Shown here piece after piece: positions 7,731 through 17,017 of a stretch of DNA of 39,928 nt. The stretch is taken from positions 1-39,928 of the forward strand of contig NZ_SPMZ01000043.1 of the NCBI RefSeq assembly GCF_012939995.1, given 5' to 3'. The stretch is from Candidatus Competibacter phosphatis (lineage in GTDB: Bacteria; Pseudomonadota; Gammaproteobacteria; Competibacterales; Competibacteraceae). The position numbers and the translations under genes were made by a program. Position 1 is the first letter of the stretch. Every line of letters starts with the position of its first letter. Under the pieces are notes generated by a model. That model did no database searches and was not told the DNA's origin. It saw nothing but the letters and a program-made list of their open reading frames with translations.

Positions 7731-8977
7731 TTACACCACGACACCACCACGCGAAACGTTTTCCTTCAGCGCCTCACGCAAGCGTTCCAGTACCATCTCC
7801 GGCTCAATGACTCGCAAGCACACATTGTCGACACAAGGGGTCTTGCGATGATTGGCGGCGCTCACGCAGGGCGAACAGGCCAGACCGGCATAAATCGGCG
7901 TACTGTTGCCCAGAGAACCGTACAGGCGCGGTGTCTCGGGACCAAAGATGACAAAGGTACGCAGGTTAGTCACTGAGGAAAAATGGCCCGGTCCTGAGTC
8001 GTTGGTCAGCATGACTTCGGCGATTTGGTATAATGCCGGCAATTCTTGCAGCGAAAGGCAGCCCGCGAAATTAACACAACGTTCGGACCCTACTCGTTGT
8101 TTCAGCCCTTCCGCCTCGTCCCGTTCCGCCGGAGAACCGGTAATCAAAACCAATAGGTTTTCATCATCGGCCAGCAGCCCACGCATCACCGCCACAAAGT
8201 GATCGGGCATCCAACGCCGCTGTGGCAATAGATCGCTAGCATTAGGATTAATCAGCACGATCCTGAAATGCTTTTCGTCGTAGTCAGGATATTCGCCACG
8301 GATCCGATCATTCATCGCTGATAAAGCACTTTCACTGACCTCAGCCTTGGCTAAATCGATTTCGCCATCGGTAATCAGTGTCTTGGAAAAAGGCAGCTCT
8401 TCCTTACCCGCCAAAGCCGTATTGACCAAGGCTATAAAATTCTTGGCGATATGTAAGTGCGGATTATAGGCTACCCGATGAGTCAGCATCTCTCCTCGAT
8501 ACAGCCCTTCATTGTAAAACGCATGGAAGCCGATTCGATTCGCCGCCCCGGACAAGCCCGTCAACAATGCCGTGTACCGCGAGAACAATTCCAAGTCGAT
8601 AACAGTATCGATTCCGCGATGACGCACCCAGATCAGAAAACGAAAAAGTATCCATTACTAGGTTTAAAAATCGATCTTCTCGAATCACGAAGATGTTAGC
8701 TCTCGGAACTGTATTCAACAGATACAAACTAGCGACGTTAGCCTTGAAAATCAGGAAATATAGCTCCGCGTTACCTTTTTTCTCGCATCTTTCTCATGGC
8801 AGGATCCGCCAAGATCGTACTGCCCATTTCCGACAATTCAATAAACAACACTTTTCGAGGATATTCGCTTTTTTCGCCTGCTAAATAAACTGATGAGGCG
8901 AAAAAAATCCAGTCGCCAAAAAAGCAGAGCGGAACCCCAACAAAATAATCGACTTTACGCATAACGTCGATTTTCAT
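7731..8977 (-). CDS. Family 9 glycosyltransferase (heptosyltransferase-like), frameshifted as assembled
   Basis: A protein of about 415 residues when two frame breaks are repaired. The ATG at 8975-8977 follows a GGTGG ribosome-site-like sequence. The N-terminus includes VLFIELSEMGS, the nucleotide-sugar glycosyltransferase start seen in GT9 proteins. The middle reads GIDTVIDLELFSR and SGAANRIGF. The C-terminal half has the GT9 ADP/nucleotide-binding motif LTNDSGPGHFSSV followed by FGPETPRLYG, and a cysteine-rich CSPCVSA segment common in this subgroup. The breaks are at 8776-8781 (T6) and 8643-8647 (A5); removing one base in each joins the frames cleanly. Substrate unknown; ADP-heptose or another activated sugar for an envelope glycan is inferred. 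It ends the AT-rich three-gene cluster. Confidence 0.8.
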
Positions 8978-9041
8978 GATATCCACCCATTATCCTAATA
9001 AAATCAGGTCATGAAGATTATCTATCCCTTGGTTGGCACGC

Positions 9042-10011
9042 TTAAATTACGCGATGACGACCTTTAAGGTAGATGATCAATCCAGGCAAACTAATTATGA
9101 TCAGCGTAAATCCATATATGATCGACATCACCAAAACTGTTGGTTTATCGGCACCGATCAAGGAAAACAACCCCACCAAAACCCCTTCGCGCACTCCCCA
9201 TCCAGCCATGGAAATAGGAATAATCGTCAAGTAAATAGCTGGCGGCACGATGACAAAATAGGTCATTGGGTCATATCGTAAACCCAACGCTCGGCCAATA
9301 ATAAAAAAAAACCAATATTGCAAGCAATGGGATCAGCAACGACGACGTTAGCAATACTATGCGATTACACAAAAAACGCTTGATGCAGCCTTGCGGAAAT
9401 AGCCTTTATGATGGCTAGTCGAGGGTAGTTATCAAGCCAGCGTAGATATTTTAAAGAAGCGATAAACATAACGGCAACCGTACCAATGATCACCAAGACC
9501 AAAGTCACATGATAAACCTGAAGTGGCAATAGCTCTGGATTAAATATGTACGCCAGTAAGTTCAGGAGCATCAAAGCAGCCAGACCTGAAACCCTATCTA
9601 GAATGACGCCATACAATACATCTCTTTTACGAAACCCCTGATTAGCGACATCAAGCACCCGTAGCGCATCGCCCCCAATACTGGTTGGTAGCCCTTGATT
9701 GAAGAACATGGCTTTGAAATAGCTACACCAGTAGAACAAAAAAGGATTGGCCAAAAACGCAGGTTGCGCATGATTAGTTGCCAGCGGTAGGCCGATATTG
9801 TGGTGCTGGCGAATTGCACCAGAATCGCTACTGCCAGCACATCTAATTTGACCTGTCTCAGCATCGCCCATACTTGTTGGACATCGATCGAGCGTAGAAT
9901 CAGCACGAAGATTGATAATGTCACCAGAATTCTGATCAATAATTTGATGGCATCACTGGAGAAAAAGAGTTGGATATTTTGCTTGCTGACGGACACGGAA
10001 TGCTTAGTCAA
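9042..10011 (-). CDS. YbhN/LPG-synthase-TM-like integral membrane protein (UPF0104), frameshifted as assembled
   Basis: Repairing three frame breaks gives a polytopic protein of about 320 residues. Conserved features of the lysylphosphatidylglycerol-synthase transmembrane family are present: a first helix, the RWQLIMRNL segment, FFNQGLPTSIGGDALR, and near the end PISMAGWGVREGVLVGLF, whose GWGxRE motif is the family hallmark. These proteins are candidate lipid flippases or partners of lipid-linked glycosyltransferases. The breaks lie in A/T runs at 9753-9757 (a base appears missing), 9371-9376 and 9303-9311 (one extra base each). The TTG start overlaps the GT39 stop, and the stop is 64 bases before the GT9 start, so the three genes form one operon. 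Confidence 0.78.
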
Positions 10012-12234
10012 TCGCTAAGTTGATTATTAGCAGGGTCTTTATCTATAGCTGGTTGGCTTTGATAGCCTTTCGCCACTCGATAATAGTAAAGACCAACCTG
10101 CTGGCCATTTTTGTTAATCTTAATTTCCTTGATTTCTTGTGCTTGTTCGATATGGGAAAGGACATTCCCATCAATCAAGTCAGCTTTATTTCTACCAATC
10201 AATAACAGGGTCTTATCATTTTGCTGATCCACGGGAAACCAGCGCTCGTACATCAAGCCGTTGCCACCAAATAAGTGCCAACTGGAAGTTTCAAACGCGG
10301 GATTAGCTTCTAATTTATTACTGGAAGATTCAATCGCCTTAGTACGATAAAAAGCAAGACCACTGGCCACTCTGTTTCTATCCATACCAACGACCAATAT
10401 TTTTTTCACCTGTTTCATGCTCAAGCCGATTTACTAGTACTTCAATTTCACGCCCAAAATCATTCCATCCTAATAAATGATAGTTATACGGATAAGAAAT
10501 CCCAGGAAAACCAAGCCCCATATAAGATAAAAAAAGCGCCATAGGCCAAAAAGACAAATGATGATCGTCGTTGGCCACGCGCGTTGAATCCATCCAAGAA
10601 GTTTATTCAAACCAAATTGCGAGTCATTTCTTATAGTAAGCGCCATATAAGGTACGATACCCAACCAACATGGCGCGGTCCAATGAAACTTAGTTTCCCT
10701 GAACAAACTGAGTAACACAAATACCGAAACTGGCAATAAGGTCAAGAGCATCAATAAATTGTAACTGCGCTTTGCTTGCACATTCACTGGAAAATCAACA
10801 ACACCGTTTTCCGATAAAACCGTTTTTCTATACAACAGGATCGCAATCAGCGATAGAAACCCCGTGGGCGTAATGATCAAAACTATCGTTCCCATCAGAT
10901 AAGGCAAAGAGAATTCAAATCGATCAGCCACCCTGTCGCGACTCTGATATAAAAAACGAGGCCCACTCGTGATTGGCATTCCAGATGATGACCGGGGAAA
11001 AAATAATCAGGGAAATAACAATAGCTATATATAGCTCTGGCCGCACTAGCCATTTTTCTTGCATCACGATCGATTAGTATAAAAAACAAATGCGGCAATA
11101 CCTAATAGAGCGATCGTGTATTTTGACAACATACCTAATCCAATCGCAAGACCGATCCCTACCCAGGCCATTCGTGATTCATGAATCAATGCTCGATAAA
11201 AAAAAATAAAAGCGCCATTGCCCAACTGGCAATCAATGGTGCATCGGGGGTCATCGCCCAACCTACCGCAAAATAGGCTGGCAACACGGCAATTAACAGA
11301 ACCGCTTGAATATTCTTTGTTTTATTATAGACAAGGCCAGTCAGTTTGTATAAGAAAGCAGCCGTCATAAACCAGCATATGAAAGCCCCGAATCGAACTG
11401 CAAATTCATTATCACCCATCAAGTTAGTAAAGAGCGCAATTATCCAGGCAACCATGGGCGGATGGTCCAAATATCCTATATCCAGATGCTTCGCATAATT
11501 CCAGTAATACGCCTCCTCGTAAAATAATTCTGGAACTCCAAGATAAGAAAATCGCAAAATAATTGAATAAATCAAGACCCACACAAATAAATAGCGCCAC
11601 TTACCGGCAGAGTTTGTAGAATAAAAACTCTAAATACAGAACACCAACACTGGAAGCAAAATAGAATGCAGAGGAAATTATGACACAGAAAAAAGATCGC
11701 CAACTGTAAAGATAAAATTAGGTATTTTTTATAAAGGAGAACAGGATTCCTCCCCGCAAAAAAAAGCACCATTAAAGTCAATACAACAAACTTTATCGAC
11801 CAACTTCGCTTCTGCTGCAAATCGCTGCCTTGTGGCAACCAAGCGAAGCTCAATAGAAACAGAACGGTCGCTGACAACAGGAAGCTTGCGATATAAACAA
11901 AATTTATTGCGTTGCCTTGATCTAATAAAACATAAAAAACCCACCAAATCAATAGCGATTACCGATAAACCAATTAATAATAATTGGATTTTATTGATCG
12001 ACAATTCATCGATCTTCATCAGCATCTTTGATAGCATTTCAATCAACTCATTAAGTCTTTCATTATTTATTCTTCAATAATATCAAGCCACAATCTGTTT
12101 TCGGTATTCAATTCTTTCCGCAATAGAGCTGACAAGATTTTGCTCTCTCCAATTAAAGGCTCCACCAAAACCAGCTCTTCTTGACGGTCCAAATAAAGGC
12201 TTTCCTCCAGGTGACGGAATCCAATATAACGCAT
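10008..12234 (-). CDS. GT39/PMT-like membrane glycosyltransferase with N-terminal helical domain, heavily frameshifted as assembled
   Basis: At least seven overlapping frames join into one polytopic protein of about 740 residues when single bases are corrected in short runs. The diagnostic part near 11450-11560 reads PELFYEEAYYWNYAKHLD and YLDHPPMVAWIIALF. This is the first periplasmic loop of PMT/ArnT-type transferases that use polyprenyl-phosphate sugars; the acidic pair EE replaces the DE of ArnT. Several TM helices follow, then a soluble C-terminal domain with ERWFPVDQQND. Likely errors are at 11934-11939, 11689-11694, 11604-11605, 11198-11206, 11081-11086, 11053-11057, 10951-10956, 10548-10552 and 10400-10406. 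The N-terminus starts at ATG 12232-12234 as a soluble helical region that joins the TM part if one A is restored near 12066; this join is less certain. Confidence 0.72.
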
Positions 12235-12262
12235 TAGATTTCAGGTATATTACATGAATCAC

Positions 12263-12276
12263 GCAACCCGCGTTGC
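12263..12276. promoter_or_regulatory. Small inverted repeat in the mscS leader
   Basis: GCAAC-CCGC-GTTGC forms a 5-base stem with a 4-base loop. It sits just upstream of the AGGGA ribosome site of mscS, within the 60-base divergent gap to the AT-rich cluster. It could be an operator or leader hairpin; nothing more can be said. Confidence 0.25.
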
Positions 12277-12294
12277 AAAATAGGGATCAACAAC

Positions 12295-14037
12295 ATGGGC
12301 GGTTCACACAGCATTGTTTCACCTCAGAATGGTGTTCCCTGGGTAGGGTTTTCGGCAAAACCGGTCAAAGTCCGACTTACCTTGGGCTGGCTGCTCGTCA
12401 CTAGCCTCGCATTCTGGATCTGGACCGCCGTCGCCACCGCACAACCTCGTGACGAAACCAGCGCCCTCCTTTCTCGCCCAACCGTGGAGAAATACGACCA
12501 TGCGGAAGTGTTGGTGGACGGGCAGGTCATTCTCAACGTTCGGGGCGTCGAAGCCTTTCCAGCGCAACAGCGCGCCAAGGAAATCGCCCGCAGAATCGTG
12601 GCCGCCGCTCAGGATTCGACCATTCCCGCCGACGCGGTACAAGCGGAACATAAGGACGACCGCACCACTCTCCGCGCCGGAAACCACTTCCTGGTCAGCC
12701 TGATCGACGCCGACGCCGCCCTGGTGGGAATCAGTCGGGATGTGCTGGCTGAAGTAGCTCAAACACGAGTCGCCGAAGCGATCGCCTCCTACCGCCGCGA
12801 CCGCAGCCCACGGGTACTACTGATTCATTCACTGTATGCCATCACGGTCACGCTGATCGCCGTCGGGCTGTTATTCGGTTTCCGCCGTGGTTTTCATCGC
12901 TTGAACGACATCATCGAGCAACGGCTGAAGACTCATCTTAAGGCGCTGGAAGCGCAGTCGGCCCGGTTCCTGAAGGCACAGCAACTGGCAAATGCCCTGC
13001 GTGGTGCCATCAAAATCGTTTATATGTTGCTGAAGGCGGCGCTGGTTTTCTTCTATCTCAACTTCGTCCTCGGCCTGTATCCTTGGACGCGGCTGTTTGC
13101 GGCGCGGCTGTTCGACTTGATCCTGGGACCGATGCGGACGATGGCCTTGGCCATCCTCGACGCAGTGCCGGACCTGGTCTTCATCGCGATGCTGATCCTC
13201 GTCATTCGCTACATCCTGAAGATGATCGAAACTTTCTTCAGTAGCATCGATCAAGGGGCGATCCGATTGGCATCTTTTGAACGGGAGTGGGCCTGGCCCA
13301 CTTATCGGATCTCCCGCCTGTTGGTCATCATCTTTGCGGTGGTGGTGGCCTACCCTTATGTACCAGGTTCGCGATCCGACGCGTTCAAAGGCATCTCGAT
13401 CTTTCTCGGTCTGATCATTTCTCTTGGCTCGCCGTCGATGATCGCTAATTTTATCGCCGGCTACAGCCTGGCCTATCGACGCCCCTTCAAGATTGGCGAC
13501 CGGGTCAAGATCAACGGCATCCTCGGCGACGTGATGGAGATGCGGGTGCTGGTGGCTCGGTTGCACTCACTGAAAAACGAGGAGATCGTCATTCCCAGCA
13601 CCACGATCCTGAACGGTGAAGTCGTCAACTACAGCACCCTCGCCCGAGAACAGGGATTGATCCTGCACACCACCGTCGGCATCGGTTACGAAACCCCTTG
13701 GCGACAGGTGGAAGCCATGCTGCGGCTGGCCGCCGACCGCACGTTGGGCTTGCTCAAGCAACCAAAACCGTTCGTATTACTGACAGCCCTCGGAGATTTC
13801 GCTATCAGCTATGAGTTGAATGCCTACTCCAAAGACCCCCAAGCCATGGTCCAACTCTATTCTACGCTGCACCAGAACATTCTGGATGTGTTCAACGAAT
13901 ATGGGGTGGCGATCATGACCCCCGCTTACATCAGTGACCCGTCGGAGCCGAAAATCGTGCCCAAGGATCAGTGGTATGTGGCACCAGCGACGCCACCCGC
14001 GCAAAGCACGCAACCGGGTCCAGCCAATCCAGCTTGA
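12295..14037 (+). CDS. MscS-family mechanosensitive ion channel
   Basis: A 580-residue inner-membrane channel. An N-terminal hydrophobic signal/TM segment (residues 27-48) is followed by a periplasmic domain of about 110 residues and TM segments near 168-190, 230-255, 287-306 and 335-355. The pore-lining helix and MscS beta-domain follow: ISIFLGLIISLGSPSMIANF, then YRRPFKIGDRVKINGILG and IVIPSTTILNGEVVNYS. A C-terminal alpha/beta domain and a disordered Pro-rich tail end the protein. Members open under membrane tension during hypo-osmotic shock. The ATG follows an AGGGA ribosome site by 8 bases. GC-rich composition returns sharply at this gene compared with the AT-rich cluster to its left. 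It converges with the next gene. Confidence 0.93.
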   Translation: MGGSHSIVSPQNGVPWVGFSAKPVKVRLTLGWLLVTSLAFWIWTAVATAQPRDETSALLSRPTVEKYDHAEVLVDGQVILNVRGVEAFPAQQRAKEIARRIVAAAQDSTIPADAVQAEHKDDRTTLRAGNHFLVSLIDADAALVGISRDVLAEVAQTRVAEAIASYRRDRSPRVLLIHSLYAITVTLIAVGLLFGFRRGFHRLNDIIEQRLKTHLKALEAQSARFLKAQQLANALRGAIKIVYMLLKAALVFFYLNFVLGLYPWTRLFAARLFDLILGPMRTMALAILDAVPDLVFIAMLILVIRYILKMIETFFSSIDQGAIRLASFEREWAWPTYRISRLLVIIFAVVVAYPYVPGSRSDAFKGISIFLGLIISLGSPSMIANFIAGYSLAYRRPFKIGDRVKINGILGDVMEMRVLVARLHSLKNEEIVIPSTTILNGEVVNYSTLAREQGLILHTTVGIGYETPWRQVEAMLRLAADRTLGLLKQPKPFVLLTALGDFAISYELNAYSKDPQAMVQLYSTLHQNILDVFNEYGVAIMTPAYISDPSEPKIVPKDQWYVAPATPPAQSTQPGPANPA

Positions 14038-14091
14038 ACTCTGAGCGTCGCTATCCTGAAACACACCAGCCCATTGGCTCTATAAGTGCTG

Positions 14092-14108
14092 ACTCCGTTT
14101 GTCGGAGT
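14092..14108. terminator. Hairpin between convergent mscS and DUF2934 genes
   Basis: ACTCCG-tttgt-CGGAGT forms a perfect 6-base stem 55 bases after the mscS stop. No long T-run follows, so intrinsic termination is only a possibility; its place between convergent genes fits. Confidence 0.35.
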
Positions 14109-14187
14109 AGCCGCATTGGTCGCGCCGAGGTTTTGGAAGTTGCCGCCGTGATTAGCGATATTGGGGAGCACGACAGCGAGAGGATGC

Positions 14188-14490
14188 TCAAACCTCGGCG
14201 GGAGAATTCCCAGCCTCATGTGAGATCCCGAGCAACCTCGCCGATAAGCTGCTCGACCCTTCGGTGGGCTGCTTGGCCACAGCATCCAGGAACACCAGTG
14301 CTCCGCGAGGCGACGGCTCCGGCTGGAAATACAACTGACTGATTTCGTGTTCCGCTTCTAGCCAGTCCTCCATGGGACAACCGCCCTGAAAACCCCGGCG
14401 TTCGGCGCGGAAATAGGCAGCTTCCGCGATCATGTGATGCCACTGGTCGACGGAAATTTTCTTCCGGGGGGTTCTTTTCAGCTTCGGCAC
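14188..14490 (-). CDS. DUF2934 domain protein
   Basis: A 100-residue protein. After a basic N-terminus (MPKLKRTPRKK) it has the DUF2934 pattern: IAEAAYFRAERRGFQGG, then DWLEAEHEI. This is a short helical module found in many proteobacterial proteins of unknown function. The C-terminal 45 residues show no recognised feature. The start is GTG at 14488-14490, with a TGGAGCC ribosome site 8 bases upstream. It reads towards mscS and away from the beta-barrel gene. Function unknown. Confidence 0.8.
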   Translation of the reverse strand: MPKLKRTPRKKISVDQWHHMIAEAAYFRAERRGFQGGCPMEDWLEAEHEISQLYFQPEPSPRGALVFLDAVAKQPTEGSSSLSARLLGISHEAGNSPAEV

Positions 14491-14603
14491 GGCTTGGCTC
14501 CAGAAAATCGTAAAGGCAAGGATTCCATGCTACCAGATTGAAATTTCGTCAGGCCAGTCCCGCTGTGCCGCAGGCCGGCCTCCAGTCGAAACTCCACCTC
14601 GCG

Positions 14604-15134
14604 TTATTTGAACAGATCGTAACCGGCGGTGAACATCACCGCCGCCGTGCCAAGCAGATTGACCTGCACGTTGAAATCGCCGAACCGGTAGCCGAGCGCC
14701 GGCACCAGGCCCGGCGCCACGCCATTGTGATTGAATGGGATCTTGTTCTCGTAAGGTTCCTTGTAGCCAAGCAGCACGCCGCCGGTCAGTTTAAAGTACA
14801 GATTGCGGTCGATGGACTCCAGTGGCCAGTATTTCCCAAAGTACAAGTACTGGCACTTCTGGTCGAAGCTGTTGTTAAAGTAGGATGCGCCGGCCAACCA
14901 GCGCGAAGGGGATTGCCACTCCGCGCCGATCAGCCAGGAGAAATCGGCGTGTTCGGGGTCATGATGATAATGAATAACACCCGGCGCCCCTTGCACCATC
15001 AGCACGTCACCCTCCTCGAAAATGCCGGCCCGGACGGTGCTCGCCGCCAGCAGCGTCAGCATCACGAACCCGAACATCGCCCAAGCGGCCACGCGACACC
15101 GCGAACGAATCGGAAACTTCAGTGTTGGAATCAT
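14604..15134 (-). CDS. Conserved outer-membrane-type beta-barrel protein, function unknown
   Basis: A 176-residue protein with a signal peptide (basic RSRCR, hydrophobic core to about residue 34, AxA-like site STVRA before GIF). The mature part has alternating hydrophobic strands: HYHHDPEHADFSWLIGAEW, ASYFNNSFDQKCQYLYFGK, FKLTGGVLLGYKEPY, GVAPGLVPALGYRFG and VNLLGTAAVMFTAGYDL. It ends near an aromatic residue (DLFK), as outer-membrane barrels do. Similar proteins are often labelled 'sn-glycerol-3-phosphate transporter', a label the sequence does not support. The strand pattern is distantly like PagP, which would suit the lipid A genes nearby, but that is a guess. I chose ATG 15132-15134 for signal-peptide geometry; an ATG at 15183-15185 with an AAAGGA ribosome site is an alternative. 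Confidence 0.78.
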   Translation of the reverse strand: MIPTLKFPIRSRCRVAAWAMFGFVMLTLLAASTVRAGIFEEGDVLMVQGAPGVIHYHHDPEHADFSWLIGAEWQSPSRWLAGASYFNNSFDQKCQYLYFGKYWPLESIDRNLYFKLTGGVLLGYKEPYENKIPFNHNGVAPGLVPALGYRFGDFNVQVNLLGTAAVMFTAGYDLFK

Positions 15135-15271
15135 GTTCAATCCAATGGGCCGCTCAAGGGTCAGTGTGGGGCTGGACGAAGCCATCGATGAGAATCCTTT
15201 TATCAAGCGCGCCGGACGCGAGCAATTCGCAAACCGCGCGATTATGATGGATCGAGTTCGCCTTGACCACG

Positions 15272-15745
15272 ATGACCCAAAAAATGAACGCCGACGAAAA
15301 CCCGGAACTACAGATTACCGAACGCCTGCGCGAGCCGGTCGATGCCCAAACCACGCTGACCCTGCCGTTCGAACAACGGCAGAAGAGCCGGTTGCGAATA
15401 CGGCTCGATAACGGCCAGGATGCCGGGCTGTTCCTGCCGCGCGGCACGGTACTGCGCCACGGCGACCGCCTGCGCGCCACCAGTGGCCTCGTCGTGGAAG
15501 TACGCGCCGCCCCGGAAGCCGTTTCCACCGCCCGCGCCGACGATGCCTTGCTGCTGGCGCGCGCCGCCTATCACCTCGGCAACCGCCACGTCGCCCTGCA
15601 GCTTGGTCCCGGTTGGCTGCGCTATCCACACGATCACGTACTGGATAACATGGCCCGGGAATTGGGGCTGACGGTAAACCGCGAGCAGGCGCCGTTCGAG
15701 CCGGAAGCCGGCGCCTACGGCGGCGGGCATCACCGTCATGCCTAA
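15272..15745 (+). CDS. ureE: Urease accessory protein, nickel metallochaperone
   Basis: A protein of about 157 residues with UreE architecture. An N-terminal domain starts at [17 protein letters not shown] and [17 protein letters not shown]-terminal domain with [31 protein letters not shown] contains the conserved His that binds Ni2+ at the dimer interface. A short His-rich tail (GGGHHRHA) ends it. UreE delivers nickel to the UreFGH-urease complex. Three starts are possible (TTG 15263, ATG 15272, ATG 15284) and none has a strong ribosome site. No urease structural genes are adjacent: the gene to the left is on the other strand. ureF follows after 177 bases. Confidence 0.9.
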   Translation: MTQKMNADENPELQITERLREPVDAQTTLTLPFEQRQKSRLRIRLDNGQDAGLFLPRGTVLRHGDRLRATSGLVVEVRAAPEAVSTARADDALLLARAAYHLGNRHVALQLGPGWLRYPHDHVLDNMARELGLTVNREQAPFEPEAGAYGGGHHRHA

Positions 15746-15922
15746 AACGGATGTTCACTGGCGCCAACCGCGCAATGCCTTGGGTAAAACGAAGCGCAGG
15801 GAACCGGGCGGCGGCGGGCTGTGCGTGGGACAAGCCGACCCGGAAAATCTCGGCAAGGGGCGCGCGCAATGCGCCGACCCGTCTCGACCAGCCCCGCTGA
15901 TCGGCCCGTCACCCCTACCCTT

Positions 15923-16600
15923 ATGTCACTGACGCTCTCCAGCCTGCCACGCCTATTGCAACTGTGCAGCCCTTCGCTGCCGGTGGGGGCTTACGCCTAT
16001 TCGCAGGGACTGGAATACGCGGTGGAACGCGGCTGGGTGCGGGACGAAGCCAGTGCCGGCGATTGGATTCTCGGCCTGCTCGGCCACGGCTTGCGAGGTC
16101 TGGATCTGCCGGTGCTTGCCCGGCTTTACCGGGCCTGGGGCGCCGCCGACCCAGACGCGGCGCGGCACTGGAACGCCCGGCTGTACGCTTCGCGCGAGGC
16201 GGCGGAATTGCAGCGGGAAGATCGCCATCTCGGCACGGCGCTGGCCCGCTTGCTGAGCGACCTGGGTATCGCGGAAGCGGAGCTGTGGCGCAACGCGCCT
16301 CGGGTCTGTTTCGCCACCCTATTCAGCTTGGCGGCGGTCAGGTGGACTATTCCGCTGCCGGAGGCCGCCACCGGCTATGCCTGGAGCTGGACCGAAAACC
16401 AGGTCGTCGCCGCAACCCGCTTGCTGCCACTCGGGCAGACCGCCTGCCAGCGTCTACTGGCCGCCGCCGGCCCGGTCATCGCCGCCGCGGTGGAAGAAGG
16501 TCTGAAACTGGCGGATGAAGACATCGGCGCCGCCGCGCCGGGGCTGGCGCTGGCCGGAGCGCTGCACGAAATCCAGTATTCGCGGCTGTTCCGGTCGTGA
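15923..16600 (+). CDS. ureF: Urease accessory protein
   Basis: A 225-residue mostly helical protein, the usual UreF length. It has the family N-terminus LLQLCSPSLPVGAYAYSQGLE, then ASREAAELQRED, and the C-terminal HEIQYSRLFRS. UreF is part of the UreFGH complex that activates urease by coordinating GTP hydrolysis of UreG with nickel delivery. The longer open frame from 15821 has unlike composition; the ATG at 15923 gives the family start. No ureG follows: a frame starting GTG at 16597 overlaps the ureF stop, begins SDSHAT, then loses resemblance. Urease genes must lie elsewhere if the system works. Confidence 0.92.
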   Translation: MSLTLSSLPRLLQLCSPSLPVGAYAYSQGLEYAVERGWVRDEASAGDWILGLLGHGLRGLDLPVLARLYRAWGAADPDAARHWNARLYASREAAELQREDRHLGTALARLLSDLGIAEAELWRNAPRVCFATLFSLAAVRWTIPLPEAATGYAWSWTENQVVAATRLLPLGQTACQRLLAAAGPVIAAAVEEGLKLADEDIGAAAPGLALAGALHEIQYSRLFRS

Positions 16601-16720
16601 GCGACTCCCACGCAACCTCGGGTCAGGGTAAAAGCCAGTCGAGCGGCACATGGCCCCGAACGGTTCATTTCAGCCCAACCGCGACCGGATTGGACCGCTT
16701 TGCGCGTGCTGGCCGAAATG

Positions 16721-16915
16721 CTAGCACGCACGTTTGCGCTCGATATGGTCGCGCGCCAAATCAAGCAGTTCGAGTGGCGGTTCGTAGCCGGAGCGACGGC
16801 AATGCCGCAAGTATTCGCTCAGGCGCGGCTCGACGTCGTAGCGATCGGCGAGCGCGATGAGCTCCAGCAGTTCGATCATGTGGGGCGTGGGAACAGCGGC
16901 GACGGTTTGCAACAT
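16721..16915 (-). CDS. Small conserved-looking protein of unknown function
   Basis: A 64-residue frame with balanced composition: an N-terminal helix MIELLELIALADRYDVEPRL, then EYLRHCRRSGYEPPLELLDLARDHIERKRA. The ATG at 16913-16915 has a GAGG ribosome site 9 bases upstream. Acidic and leucine-rich helices suggest a small soluble helical protein. It lies in the gap between ureF and the degenerate GGDEF gene, with no gene on the other strand. A 7-base-stem inverted repeat overlaps its stop (GCGTGCT ... AGCACGC, 16703-16728). I do not recognise the family. Confidence 0.55.
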   Translation of the reverse strand: MLQTVAAVPTPHMIELLELIALADRYDVEPRLSEYLRHCRRSGYEPPLELLDLARDHIERKRAC

Positions 16916-17017
16916 GTGGAGGTTCCTCGGATTGGAATATGAGCCGAAAAATCTAAAGCATGCATCATGCCAATAATCCCAAGGAGCGCTCTGAAATCCC
17001 GACGGACCACCGCGCCC

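Noticed and set aside
8643..12234. Calling the GT9, YbhN-like and GT39 genes pseudogenes
   Set aside because: Breaks lie almost only in single-base runs and family motifs are kept on both sides, which fits sequencing error better than decay.
16597..16860. Frame overlapping the ureF stop, considered as ureG
   Set aside because: No GTP-binding P-loop or other UreG motif follows the first few residues; recorded only as a possible remnant.
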